From Escallonia rubra (lineage: Eukaryota; Streptophyta; Magnoliopsida; Escalloniales; Escalloniaceae), in NCBI GenBank assembly GCA_033065855.1, contig JAVXUO010000597.1, forward strand, positions 84,493-148,492: DNA of 64,000 bases, in the 5' to 3' direction. This document shows, piece after piece, positions 11,650 to 24,085 of this stretch (within the stretch, counting starts at the first letter, position 1; the number at the start of each line of letters is the position of its first letter). The position numbers and the translations under genes are program-made. The notes beneath the pieces were generated by a model. It had not been told where the DNA came from. It saw only the letters and a list, made by a program, of their open reading frames with translations, and did no database searches.

Positions 11650-12757
11650 AAACATGGTATAACAGTGAGGGGGTTTTACTAACTCTAGCTAACAAAATAG
11701 GTGTTTAGTGACCAGAATGATATAAATCTAAGTTCAATGGGTAAAGTAATATTTAGCCTATAATATATGATTCAATGACCATTGGTGTAGTTTTCTTTTA
11801 TCAGAAATCGAGATATGGCTTCTCTTATATAGGTGGGGTAGGAGTTAATAGATATGATCATAAGCAAGATTAATACGATACATATGCCACCCAACTATTT
11901 AAATCATATCTTATTTTGAAAAAAAAAACAACTATAAATTGAAAAATCTAGTACATGCATATCTATATTATATATATTTGGATTCAATGATGTGTTATTG
12001 GTCTTCCGAACTCTTAACCGTATCTTCTAAAAATTTTGATTTTCTTAAAACTGCAATCAGTCTTCTTCTCAATCTTCACCCACAACTGACAAATGTGGTT
12101 GCTGGATCTTCAGAGATCAAATGGTATGGCAAGTTTCTGGGTCAAGTAAGGTGGTGACGGTACACGATGTTATAGTTTTTTTTTTTTTTTTTTTTTGCGA
12201 TTTGAGACGACAGAGGTTGCTTCCGGTGATGGGTTATGGCAAAGGACGGATGTGGTGATTGGTTGCAATGGTCGTGAGGTGGGGGAAGGGCGGTCCTTGC
12301 TGGCGCTGGACCAGTGGGAGTAGATGGCTCGTGAGGGTGGATTGGTGTGGTAAAAGAAGAAACATATTTGAGCGATAGTGACTTTTTTGCCCCTCAGTTA
12401 AGGGTAAGGGGGTTTTACTAACTCTAGCTAACAAAATAGGTGTCTAGTGACCAGAATGATATAAATCTAAGTTCAATGGGTAAAGTAATATTTAGGTTTC
12501 TTTTATCAGAAATCGAGATATGGCTTCTCTTATATAGGTGGGGTAAGAGTTAATAGATATGATCATAAGCAAGATTAATACGATACATATGCCACCCAAC
12601 TATTTAAATCATATCTTATTTTGAAAAAAACAACAACTATAAATTGAAAAATCTAGTACATGCATATCTATATTATATATATTTGGATTCAATGATGTGT
12701 TATTGGTCTTCCAAACTCTTAACCAAATCTTCTGAAAATTTTGATTTTCTTAACCTT
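11650..12757. repeat. tandem segmental duplication around a TIR-element end
   Basis: Two near-identical arms, 11667-12048 and 12406-12752, lie in the same orientation. Each holds the outer part of a TIR (TTTTACTAACTCTAGCTAAC) and the same flank (ATCAGAAATCGAGATATGGC). Between them, 12053-12405 is a copy of the element body at 4290-4672. The second arm lacks ~37 bases present in the first (after AATATTTAG), with a TAG microhomology at the deletion ends. The simplest reading is a tandem duplication of element end plus flank, with later small losses. The right end of the TIR family, missing at 4.67 kb, is therefore seen here. Confidence 0.75.
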
Positions 12758-13030
12758 ATTTAGGGGGGTTTCTAATAGTTTAAGGACTTTTTTAAAAGAG
12801 AAAGCATTCAATCTTATAGATAAAGTTTAAAAAAAAATATCCAATCAATGGAAGATGGTAATTTTTCTTAACCCGTAAAATTGGACCGTATTTGAGTATT
12901 ATTATTTACTAGTATCTATCGCTGCCATAGTAACGAATATATCTTTTTTGACAACTTGAATTAAAACAATTTGGATCTAATAATATATCTCATCTAATAT
13001 CTCACGTATATAAAATCTCCGAATATTCCC

Positions 13031-13084
13031 GGATGACGCTGTGAAGCAATGGAGGTCGTAAGGTGACGCTAAATATATATATAG
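13031..13084 (+). promoter_or_regulatory. core promoter of the RING ligase gene: TATA box and paired TGACGCT boxes
   Basis: A TATA-like AAATATATATATAG (13071-13084) lies ~120 bases upstream of the first splice donor. Upstream are two copies of TGACGCT (13034 and 13064) spaced 30 bases apart. TGACG is the core of as-1/TGA bZIP sites, so the pair could bind such factors; that is inference from the motif alone. Confidence 0.5.
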
Positions 13085-13104
13085 AAAGAAAGCGCGTGAG
13101 ATAA

Positions 13105-14020
13105 AAAGGGCAAGGGCAAAGGCAAAGGCAAAAACCGAGTGAATCACTACACGAATTACACATCGAAACTTCCTCCGATTCTGTTAAGCTTTAATCGCCA
13201 CAGGTTAGTATCTGCTGTACAAAACTCTCACACCCTCTTTTATCTGTCTACACACTGACACACACGAGATTTTATGTGTATTTTTTACGGCTTCGTAGCT
13301 TGGAGTTGTTGAGATATATGGATTATTAAGACCCACTAGGTGATAGTTTTTGACTAAATGGGTCTTGATCCTTGTTGAAGATGGTCAACTTTCTGGTTCT
13401 GGGTTCTTGATTCTTGAACCGATGATTGAAAGTTTTGGTAATTTCGATTCCTTTTGCGGTCAGCTTTAATTTGTAATTGTTCTTTCATTTCCTTCTCTTG
13501 TGGGTATCTAATTCATCTGCGGATGTGTTATTACTTATATAAGTGTTGAACTGGTATAGTGCTAAACAGTTTGGTCAATTGATACTTTTTTCCTCCCAAA
13601 AATGTGCGCGTGCGTGTGTGTGATTTTTGCATTCATAATTTCACTTTGTTTTGGACAAAATATCTGATGGGCTGTTATGATATGACCTTTATGTTTAGTA
13701 GTTTAGTGTATTACGGCGCCTTATTCCCACATTTAGCTCTTATGAACACTTTTTGATTGCTGAAAAATTGTGGGTAAAGGAAAGAAATTGAAGTTTGAGT
13801 TTGGGTTTGGGTTCTTCCTTATTTGGGATTTTAGAATGTGGAAAATTTTAGCTCGCATAATCTAATTTTCTATCATCCTTTTTCTGGTTTTCGTGGCAGT
13901 GAAGAGGAGGAGAGGGGCGTCTATAATTTATATGATACAGCTGCAGAGTGGGAGATTTAAGTGGTTCTCTGATTCTGCTGTTCCATGTTCTGTTTAATTC
14001 CTGCTTGGCGGTGGACTTAG
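13105..14020 (+). other. 5' UTR of the RING gene with a UTR intron
   Basis: The leader carries GGCAAA repeats and ends ATCGCCACAG|GTTAGTATC at 13203. A T-rich intron of ~0.7 kb follows to TTTTCGTGGCAG|TGAAG at 13899, and the second leader exon runs to the ATG at 14021. A UTR intron is inferred because no good coding frame precedes 14021 and both splice signals are strong. Confidence 0.55.
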
Positions 14021-17000
14021 ATGGCCGTTCCCTTGTTGGGATTACATCGCAAAAGCCAAACCAACAAGATAGCACTGTTAATGGAGCGAGTGGAAAACCA
14101 TAACGCCAGTGAGCACGTCATTGACATAACTAGTAACAGCGATGCTTCGTCATCTAGCTCAACCCAAGACAGGCCATATAATGGCTTGGAACCGCGGCAA
14201 AACGAAGACCAGCCTTCTACTAGCGTGAGGACCCCTGTTTTTCAACCTTCGTTTTCTGCTTCCAATGGATCAAACACAAGGAACACGTCTTTTGTTAGGA
14301 GAGGGAATGGACATGGCCGCCGCAGGAGTCCATTAAATTCTGGTTTATGGATATCTATTGAGCTAGTTCTAACAGTGAGTCAAATTATCGCATCCGTAGT
14401 TGTTTTGTCTTTATCGAGGCATGAGCATCCACGTGCGCCATTGCTCGCATGGATTGTGGGTTATGCATCAGGGTGTGTTGCAACACTTCCTCTTCTTTAC
14501 TGGCGTTATCGTAACCGCAACCAGGGTCAAGATCAGGATTCGTCTCAAGCTCGTCAGGGTTCTCCCCAGAGCAACCTTTCTGGTGGATCTACTACAAGGA
14601 CACTAGAAGGAGAAGATCGGCGGACCAGTGCTTCAGCCTCCAGAGATGGTCAAAGTGTGGGATTACTAAGTTCAAGGTAAGGTTCTTTCAAGTTGTTCCT
14701 TGTTCTATTATTAAATCCAATGGCTAGTGATGTCTCAGTATCTCATGTTTAGCTTAGCAAGTCTGATGTCATACTCAGTTATTGAATCCTTTTTTTTTAT
14801 TCACAAAAGCAGGAAAACATAATATTTGAAGGAAAGAACTGAACCCTCTAACCATATTGACCAAAAAACCACCTAGTCTGCAGGAGCAAGTGCAAATGTA
14901 ATCTACAAAATCTATAAAGGCCACTTTCGAGTTTGTGAATTCCTCCCTCAACCAGAAATAAGAAGACAAAAAGGAAGGGTGAAGCTCCATCCCTTGACAC
15001 AGCCATCTACTTCTTTCCTGCCAAATAGACCCCCTGATACACAAAGGAGCTATCCCCACAACTAATCTGACGCTGATCTCAGCGTCTGTCACGGAATACC
15101 AACCATAAGCCCCTGGCCACCTGCAATGAAGGAGAAAATGGTCTACCAATGTTCATGAACATTTAAGGATGTGTTTCAATTCTGTTTTAGTTTGGAACTG
15201 AAACTTTTATATGCCACATGATTAATTAAAAAGTTGTGGTTAAAAAAAGCTTGGAAGACTTTCAAAGGATCTAGTGGAAGTATGAGAGAATGTGTCTAAA
15301 AGTTAGAAATTCAAGGGAGGAGTCACTAGAAAAGGCAGTCTGTTATAAATCGAGTTACCATTTTTGGTGAAGTAGGAGACAAGATTATCAAGTTCTTTCA
15401 CAGAGGAGTGAATGTGCTAAGCGAGTTTATCATGTAAGGGACTGATGGTGGAGTAGTCTAGTGAGAATGCGATTCAGGATGTAGTATCTGGCAGCAGTTG
15501 TCTAGTCACTAATTGGATTGGTAACGGTGAGGCCAAGTTTGATTGGTTTAGAGTCACTTGTTGGGATTAGATCATCGTGTGGTTTTGGGAGAATCCCCCC
15601 AGTGATGAGGATATAGCACTAGATCTGGATCAGTGTTATCGAAAGTGCGCCTAGGCGCAAGCAAAGTAACAATATTCGCGAAAAATTGGCGATATTCGCG
15701 AATCAATCGCGATATACTAGTAGAAAGTCTAAAACGCGTATCTATCGCGATAAATTATAGAACTTGCGAATAACTTACATATATCGGGAATTTAATGAAT
15801 TTATCTTAATATTTAAGAACATATCGCGAGACAAAGTTCTTTTAATGGTAGTAACAAGTCACTTATCCTGTGGGATTCAGACCCACATTTGCTTTGATTG
15901 TTTGTGCAATTTGGGTCATCACACCACCACACAAGTTTTGCTCAATTCCAGCAAAAGTAATATATACTCAGTTAAGAAGCACGCTAATTATACAACACTA
16001 CCTGTACAATCTTTCTCCATTTATTTACCCATCACTTAAAAGAATTGAAGTATTCTTACATTTTTGTCATTTCAATTACAGACTTTACAAATTTCATACA
16101 CTTAAAACTATTGTAACCTGAATGATTAATTACCGAATTATTCCTGATATACAGTACGGACTTTGTTATTCCACCAAATTATTTCCGGTTCACTGACGAA
16201 ATTCTCCGAATAATTCCCGGATTCCGTATTATTGGCCATGCCGAATATTTCCCGAATACCGAATGTATCACTATGGGTGCAAGGCACAGGGAGCGCCCGG
16301 CCCCTTCAAAGAGGTGATGCCTTGTGCGCTTAGGCGCAAGACAGGGGTGGAGGCGCAAATAAAAGCTCAAAAATCAAGCTCAAAAATCAAGTCTTTGATT
16401 TTTGTCATCGCTGGCACCCTCTCAAGCGTTCATAGTTTTTAATCGCTTCTATCATATCATAAATCAATCCAAACCAGAGAAATGAAAACTCCAAATCCCC
16501 AATTAATAGATTCTCTTGCTCCTGTTCATCGTACTAGAGCTCCATCGCGGAGTGCTGCTCCCTTTCAAGTAGATCTACTCCTTCAGTTCATCTTGTAGAC
16601 AATGATGAAGTTGAGGAGGAACCCGAACTTGGAGCCTATGATTCCCTTTGAAGAAAGCATTGTTGCGTTGGCATTAATTGATGATGGTGGTGTCAAGTTC
16701 ACTTGGGATTAACTACTGCTAATTAGATTTGAATTTGAAACTTTTTCTAGTGTTGGAAGTTTGTTACATTAATACTCTTTGAGATCAGTTTGGCTCTGTT
16801 ACCATTTATTCAGTTTCTAAGAAGATAATGTGGGTGATATAAGGAACTGTCAGCTTGGCGGGTACAGCTTACTAGTTATCATCTCAGACTCTCAGCACTC
16901 TCTATCTGGCTTATGCATGTTAGCAATGACGTGAGTTCAGAAGCACAATAATGCATTTGCTGGAGGCAGACAGATTATAGATTTTGCAACCTGATATGTG

Positions 17001-20000
17001 GATGGATTGAGAATTAAATGTTGAAAACTTGATAGGAGTGACGTGCATCAGGATTCCTGTTATATATGATGAAAACGGTGGGTTTTTGGAGCAAATAGAA
17101 TAATTTATATGGTAGGAGTGGCTGTTACATGCTTATAGTTCATGTCGCTAGTAGTGCTCTCTTCTGGATCAGAAGAGCTTGCAGTCCTTTGGCTGATTAA
17201 AAGGGATACTTGTATTATATAAGAGTCTCACTCTTGTTTTTTTCCAAATACCATAAGGTAAGGGCTTACATCTGCAATGCATGATATCTATTATCTAACA
17301 TGGTGTAAGAAGTTATATCCTGTTAGATATTTAACTGGAAACATATTCTTCACCGATTTATGATATCTAACAGGATATAAATTATCCTATTAAATTGCTT
17401 GAGGTTTTAGAAGCGCCCAAAGGCTGGCAATTTGTAACTACAATGGAGGTAAGCTTAGTAATTTTTATCCCCTTCCAGAATTAAATACTAACGTCTTAGA
17501 TACTTGTCAAAAAACAGCTTAGTTATGGGAAATGTTTTCAGTCTCATTTCTTCTGATTGGCAAAAGGAATATCCATTCAAAGTATTTGATATTTGAACTA
17601 TTGAATAGCATGCAAAAGGAGTTTATCTGAGAGATTCAACGCCTTATAGAAGATTATAAACCATAGGTTCTTACTTGCATAAAGTTTTTAATCATCATCT
17701 AGAGGCAAAAATGATACACGTATGTTAAGCAAACTGGACTGTTATCATGCAACGGAAACTTCTATTTTGACTTACTGCACTTGCTGAATGGGAGCTAACT
17801 AGACAAAACGAGTTCTAATCTTTTGCTGTCTGTCTTGTGAAGATAGTTTACCTAATTGCCATCATGTTTATGCCTTTTGAATCTGTGCTCTTGAGAAGCT
17901 GCACATGTTTCATCGGTTCTTCTTTCATTGATGAGCTATATGTCAAGAAATGGGGATTTTTTTTATGTTTCCTAGTTTACGTTATAAATATGCTTGTTTC
18001 TGCTTTTCAGACTCAAAGTACTTGTGGAATACTTGAAGATGGCCCTGGATTGCTTCTTTGCTGTATGGTTTGTGGTAGGTAATGTGTGGATCTTTGGAGG
18101 GCACTCTTCTTCCTCTGATGCTCCCAACTTGTACAGGTACTTCATAGTGGCAAACTATTCTTTATTTCGTGGTTCCATTATGGGTTGCTTGATGCTGGTT
18201 TTGCTTTTGCAGGTTGTGTATCGTGTTTCTTGCTTTCAGCTGCATCGGCTATGCAATGCCATTTATTCTTTGTGCCACAATCTGCTGCTGCCTCCCTTGT
18301 ATAATTTCTGTCTTGGGCTTCAGAGAGGATCTGACAGAAAATAGAGGGGCCACTCCAGAATCAATAAATTCTCTGCCAACATACAAGTTTAAGATAAAGA
18401 AAATTAAAAATGGCAGTGATTCAGGTGCAGGTGAAGGCGGTGTTATTGCTGCAGGAACCGAAAAGGAGCGTACCATATCAGGAGAAGATGCTGTAAGTCA
18501 ATCCCCTCTCTTTCCAGACTTCTCTATGTATTAGCCTGTCCCACGTCAGGCATGGCTAGTGCATTTTCTTAACCAGAGAAAGCAGGTCATCAGCTTGTAA
18601 GGGAGCATTTTCTTTTAAGGATAAACCACCTTATTGCTTCTTGGTGGAAGTAAACTGTACCCTTGTGATAATGCAATTAGTTGTGTCCTTTGGCTTAGAA
18701 GTCGAAGACTAATCCCGAGGAAGAATTATAAATATTAGGGATGGTGGTCGTCGTATAAAGTACAAGGAATGAATAAGAAGGATTTGGCAAACTAGTATAG
18801 GCCAAAAAGAATGAATTTCTAAGAAAGGCAGCATTGCATGGGATTTTATATTTAGATACAAGGTTCTTACCTATTCAAATCTAGGTAGCATGGGACACTG
18901 GACACCGCAATTTCCAAAAAACCAAACTTTGGACACCACAGGACGCCCTGAAATTTTTAATACTTTTTTACTGTATGTGTATTTATATACATACATATAC
19001 ATATGTAAAAATATATATAAGAAAAATAATTGGAGCAGCTGAATTTCGTTCAAAATGGATGAGGAAGAAAGACAATAACATGAAATAGTCTCAAGAGTAA
19101 CAAGAAAGAAGAAAAAAAGACATGGACCAAAGGCATGAAGGGTAGGTCTTATATAGCTAGATTGGTCTGTGAATGACATCGGAGATGTTGACGTATCTTC
19201 CTCTTGACGGATAAGCTTGGATGCTTTCGCTAACAAAATAGGTGGAAAAGAGAGAGAGATCAGGGAGAAAGAAGAAGGGTATCTTTGGCTGAAATCTAGC
19301 GAGATTCTCAGGCGAGAAGCTTGGTTGTCCGATTGCTTAGTCTTTTTTTCTCTTCGTTAGGCAGACAACAGCCTCATAGAAGAATACTTAGAATAACAAA
19401 AGGTTTGGGTCGATAGGGTTTGGCGTAAAAGTTCATTTCTAAAAAATTCTTAGATTTGCCAATTATTACACCCTGACCTCGAAATAAGTTTGAAATATTG
19501 TCTTTTGGCCCCATACGTGTGGACACTTCTTCAAGAGTCGTCCGACAATAAGTGTCCGACACGGTGTTCGATAATTAAAAAATAATTAAATAAAATCGGA
19601 CACCGCTGAGAGGTGTCGGACACGTGTCTGGAGGTGTTCGGTAGGTGTGGGACACCATAACTCGACTCATGTGAGGTGTTGGTGCTTCCTAGATTCAAAT
19701 TCATCATTTTAAAATTTTGAAAAGAGATTTATTGACTAGGCGCTCCTTGTTTCTGCTTTAATTATATATTTTCTTGGGCTGAGTGAACGTTGATTTTATG
19801 GTTCGTCATCCTCATTTTCACCTATAATAGTGTTCACTGTCCTGGGGGAGCTATATACGAGTTTATCAAACCAGCTCTCTATAAGAAACCCTTAAACAAC
19901 TATAAGAAAACCTTAAAGAACTGTCAGCTTGTTAAGGAAGGCATATAGATAGAATGGTTAGATTGGGACTCCAAAATTCACTCTAATTTCTCCCGTATGG

Positions 20001-21211
20001 AGCACCTTCTTCACTCAGGTAACCGGTAGTGGGTTACTTCGGCTAACTTGGTTAGTGGTTAGTTAGAAGCTAAAGCCTTGGTTAGTTATAAACTAACGCC
20101 AACTCTTAAAATTCACACCATTTTGAAAAAACTCATCTTCAAGTAGCAATCTCTAGTGTCAGATGCAAGTTGAGTGGGTCACCCTACCTATAGGTTTAGA
20201 CCAAATTTGGAATTTGGTTCAGTTAGAAACCTGACAACTCTTATCTTCAAGTGGCAATCTCCAGTGTTGGATGCAATTTGAGTGAGTCACCCTACTCATA
20301 GGTGTAGATCAAAGGTGGGACTTTACTATTCATCTTATCATGATGTTTACTTGCGAGGCTGAGGTGTTCTTGACTGCCCTTAGGAATGCTAAACAGGGTG
20401 AAGTGTCCCACTGAGATAGGCAAGTACCGTCCTGGCAGTATAAAGCAATGGTGGTCCACTAACTTGAACGACTTGGACCTTAGTGAGGCACACACTAATA
20501 GGTGCCCAACCTCTTGTCCGGAAACTGGGCAAACACTATTCTTTATTTTATCCACTAGTTTTTTGCATTTTCATAATCAAACGACGCCACAAAGTTTAAA
20601 ACTCTTGCCTAATGTGAAGAATAATTTATTTTTCTCCTTGCGACCAACCTCGCTGTGATTTCCTTATTCCTATGTAACACCTCCCCCCCCCAACCACAAA
20701 AACCAAAAAAATAAAGAGAAAACCAGAACACACACCCCATAGAAGAGCCAAGGGGATGACTGGATGGTTAAAATGCATCTCAATTTATACATATTAGCTG
20801 GTCCCTATGAAGATTGTGTTTGCTTGATATGTCATTTGCCAGCGTCATTGATGATGATAAACTACCAGATTTGATTTAAGTCTCGGTTTGATCAGTTCAT
20901 TTTTTTACCGTCTCATAGTAGAACATCATTATTCTTTTGGAAGCAGGTAAGGTGGTTTCCCTCTACTGGTCTTGACCAAATGACCAGTTTATTTCAATTT
21001 ACAGGTATGCTGCATTTGCTTGGCAAAGTATGCAAACAATGATGAGCTCAGGGAGTTGCCATGTTCACACTTTTTCCATAAGGATTGCGTAGATAAGTGG
21101 CTGAAGATCAATGCTTTATGTCCCCTCTGTAAGGGGGAGGTTGGTGAGAGCATTCTGAGTTCAATTACCGAAGCAACTGCCAACCTGCAACGGAGTACAT
21201 TGGTAATATAA
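14021..21211 (+). CDS. multi-pass membrane RING-H2 E3 ubiquitin ligase (At1g12760/At4g11680-like)
   Basis: Coding exons: 14021-14676, 18011-18136, 18213-18492, 21005-21211. All borders are GT-AG, phases agree, and the product is 422 aa. The N-terminus is Ser-rich and polar (HVIDITSNSDASSSSS). Hydrophobic spans lie at about residues 108-132 and 141-162, one in exon 2 (AVWFVVGNVWIF), and a Cys-rich pair in exon 3 (PFILCATICCCLPCIISVLG). A C-terminal RING (C356-x2-C359, then PCSHFFHKDC, then CPLC) follows. This order matches an Arabidopsis family of membrane-anchored E3 ligases that pass ubiquitin from an E2 to a substrate; substrate unknown. An alternative start is the in-frame ATG at 14081. 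The exon 3/4 junction falls just before the RING. Introns 1 and 3 are 3.3 and 2.5 kb and repeat-rich; intron 2 is only 76 bases. No lesion is seen. Confidence 0.9.
14677..18010. other. RING gene intron 1, repeat-bearing
   Basis: Around 15.64-16.37 kb a repeat is rich in GCGATATTCGCG-like and CGCCTAGGCGC-like motifs; it starts near TCGAAAGTGCGCCTAGGCGC and ends near GCGCTTAGGCGCAAG. Bases 16480-16740 can be read as an acidic peptide tail (VDNDEVEEEPELGAYD) of the sort found at the end of hAT transposases, a weak call. The rest shows nothing I recognise. Confidence 0.4.
18881..19692 (+). mobile_element. non-autonomous hAT-like element in RING intron 3
   Basis: Ends CTAGGTAGCATGGGACAC and GTGTTGGTGCTTCCTAG form an imperfect inverted repeat. 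They are flanked by a perfect 8-bp direct repeat ATTCAAAT at 18873-18880 and 19693-19700. Length 812 bp. Subterminal GTGTCCG/CGGACAC motifs are repeated near both ends, as expected for transposase-binding repeats. A 935-bp relative in the same orientation is in TGD3 intron 7 (38952-39886). No transposase is encoded. The superfamily rests mainly on the duplication length. Confidence 0.85.
20133..20312 (+). repeat. two-copy ~103-bp tandem duplication in RING intron 3
   Basis: CTTCAAGTAGCAATCTC...GTGGGTCACCCTACC at ~20140-20192 is repeated with a few changes as CTTCAAGTGGCAATCTC...GTGAGTCACCCTACT about 103 bases later. Intronic, no known role. Confidence 0.6.
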
Positions 21212-21626
21212 TGTCCCGTCCGAGTATTGTCCATATGGATGTCATAGTTTGTTTTGTGGATAGATGGATAGTTGCCCAAAAGATCCCTTCTTCAATTATT
21301 TTTGGTCTTTTTTAGCCTTAAATGTTGTAGCTATGTAGACTCGTAGCGAATAGCTTCGACGCACACAAATACCGTGAAAAAGCTGAATGGCAGAAAGACC
21401 CTACCGGATCTCTCAACTCGAAAGTGAAAATGACAGCGATAAATATGTGGAGTTATTTTTATATCAACGTTCTGTTTAAATTGAGTTTTATATTGTAACT
21501 TCATTGACCCCCACCCCCGCTCTATTTTCCCTGGGGACATTCTGCCAAAGGATGTTGGATTTGTCATTGTTGTTCGGTGTCTGTTTTTTATCGAGTCACA
21601 GTTTGTTGAGATTCGTGTCCACCATG
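21212..21626 (+). other. 3' flank / probable 3' UTR of the RING gene
   Basis: Non-coding sequence after the TAA at 21209-21211. Poly(A) site not identifiable with confidence. It is followed directly by a hAT left end. Confidence 0.4.
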
Positions 21627-21835
21627 TAGGGATGGCAACTTAAATCTGACCTGGCGGATATCCGCCCTGCTCCGTTAGGAGCGGGTTATTTTGACTTTGA
21701 CCGGGTTACAGGGGGCGGGTATGGTAATTTTTTAAAAATTCGCAGCGGGTTAGAGTCGGGTATGATTTTTTGTTTAACCCGCACAGTATCCGACCCGTAC
21801 CCGCACCGGTGTGTGTGTATATATATATATAGCTG
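21627..21835 (+). mobile_element. hAT left-end fragment related to the element at 3.3-4.0 kb
   Basis: Starts TAGGGATGGCAACTTAAAT and shares GGAGCGGGTT, TTTGACTTTGACC and GGCGGGTATGG with the left half of the 3335-3964 element. No matching right end (TTGCCATCCCTA) is found before the next element, so this copy is truncated or rearranged. Confidence 0.6.
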
Positions 21836-23250
21836 CCATAAATGAAAAAAAACCACTAGAAGCAGCCGTTCCTTCTTAGCCCTTCTCAGTCGATTTTGCG
21901 CCGTTGCCGCTACTTCCCACCCACCGTCACTCCGTCAGTGATCGGCCTCCTCATGGCCACAAACCACTTCCACCTCGCCACCACCAAACCATCCACCCAC
22001 TACCTCGACCAAACGGCGCACCAATTCCTCTACCGTCCGTCCACATGCTCCTTGCCACCAAAGAGACAAATACCACCTTTCCTTTCGCACGATGAAGTCA
22101 ATGTCTCGAAATCCGTGCATCCTCCGCTTCTACCAATGAGAGTTTTCGGTGGGTAGCTCCAGGTACGCTTGGGCTGGATTTCATCCATGAACGTGCTTAG
22201 AACAGAAGGTAGCAGTAGCAAATCCCGTAGATCTGATCTCCCGATGGTGGACCAAAGCAGAGGTTTGGAACCTTCTCCTTGTCCGGTGAGACTGTCGAGC
22301 CTCTGAAGCAGAAGCCTCAAGCTAACGAATGTACCTTGTTCTTCTATGGCTCCGATGGAATTTTTCAAAGTTCTTCTTGGACCTACTCTAGAAAAAGGCT
22401 AGAAAGTTGTCCTATCAAAGAAGTTCAAAGAGTTTGACATGAATGTCCTTTTTTTTTTTGTAAACTGCATTAAACTAAAAACACAAATTACAACCTAAAG
22501 AACACAAATAAATGTTTGGCTCTGAAAACAAAATACCAAAAAATACAAACAAAAAAAAACCACAAGCAGAAGCTTGATCCTTGAACAGAAACCGGCTGAC
22601 GAAAATATGGAAAAGATAAGTAGGGGTGCAACTTGGGCGGGCCCAAGGGTTAGACTATGACCAATCCAATCTCTAAAAGTCGTGTCCATGTCCAGCCCAG
22701 CCCATGTACGGGTCAAATAATAAGTGTCCACGCCAGGCCCATCAAAATTTTGGTAGACACGGGCTGGACGCGGGCTGTCCACGGGCTGTCCATGGTTACG
22801 AATTACTTTTTTTTTTTAAATAATTTCGAAACATATCATTGACCATCCAACTCTACAATTTATTCATGATAATGAAAAAAAATTACATTAAAGTCTCAAA
22901 ATGAACTTAAATATAAACGTAGAAATAAATATTTGGGACAAAATGAGAGAAAAAAATACAAGAGTCTCTAATTCTATAATAAGAAATAAAGTAGAAAAAG
23001 TAAAGTCTTCAAAGATCTATAAACATGAACAAAAAGTGGGAATCGTCGCTCAACCTAGTTCAGAAAAATAAGACAAGAATATGAGCATACATTTGGCTTT
23101 GAGGCTTTGTCGAAATGGGGGTTGAGAGTTCAGAAAGTAAAAAAAAGAAATTATATTCTATTAGGTTAAGAGTTTGACGGTCGAGATTGCATAGACTTAT
23201 GTGATCCACAGTTTTTAATGACTAAAGGAAACAATATATATATATATATA

Positions 23251-23359
23251 GGGGATAGCGAATATACTGCTAGCCTTAGGTAACTTGCCTAAGGCTAGAG
23301 CGTAAAACTACGTAGTTTTATGCTAGTATTTCGTGTCTATTGTTAATTCTCCGTCAATT

Positions 23360-23395
<36 letters not shown>

Positions 23396-23800
23396 GTCAG
23401 ATCAGCCGCTCGCCGGTGCAATCTCTCTCCTCCCATAGCCGGGATCTTCCACCCCGGCAAGACCACCATTGCCGCCCCTTTTTCCTCCTCCCGCAACACA
23501 AATTAGCCTTAAACAGCCGCCAGCCACATCGTGGATCACCCGCACAGTCCCCCGCCGAACAAAATCTTCATCGCCAGCTGTTTCGCCTTCCACCGCAACA
23601 GTGAATCAGCAGCCCACAGTCGCCAGCCACGCCGTCAATCAGCCACACAGTCCCCCGCCGAACGGAATCTTCATCGCCGGCCGTTTCTCTCTCTCATCGC
23701 TGGCCAATCGGATTTCGTCGGTGACCTTCCAAACTGCCTACTCGTCCACTGCACCTCGCCAATCGCCGGCGACCTTCCAGCCAGCTACCCACCACCCACC
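23251..23800 (+). repeat. left TIR of the FAR1 MULE, with subterminal palindromes
   Basis: It holds CTAGCCTTAGG and CCTAAGGCTAG (23270-23280 and 23288-23298), a perfect hairpin with a 7-base loop. An 18-base perfect palindrome centred on ACTACGTAGT lies at 23303-23320. A (CT)n tract and a GC-rich part follow. A ~40-base unit ending CACAGTCCCCCGCCGAAC occurs twice. Overlapping open frames in all three phases look compositional rather than real genes. Confidence 0.85.
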
Positions 23801-24085
23801 GCCTTTCTCTCCTCCACCATTCCCAATTGCCCATCTCGCTGACCCAGACTGCCACTGCTCTCTCACCCCACTGCATCACACAATTAGTCACCACCAGCTT
23901 GCCCGTTTGTCGCCCTTCTTCGCCGGCTAGCCTCCTTCGCCGGTTACACAACACCCTATAACATCATCACAATCCACCTCTACAGTTCACTTTCTCTTCA
24001 CTGTCACCGCTCTTTCCCCCGCCAAATCAAAGAACCTACTGCCTCTTTAATCTCAAAACAATAAATCAGAACATTGTGCAATTAC

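Noticed and set aside
16480-16740. hAT transposase C-terminal tail in RING intron 1
   Set aside because: Only an acidic stretch supports it; no hATC dimerisation motif. Mentioned as weak within the intron entry.
22194-22430. Possible B3-domain-like peptide (MEFFKVLLGP...) at the pre-insertion site of the retroposon, continuing beyond 30746
   Set aside because: Only a few residues resemble a B3 start, there is an early stop, and the sequence right of the insertion does not continue a recognisable domain.
23416-23954. Overlapping open frames of 60-153 codons in the left TIR and their mirror in the right TIR
   Set aside because: Open in several phases and on both strands because the sequence is GC-rich and repetitive; no domain, and the frame changes at the tandem unit. 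Treated as TIR sequence, not genes.
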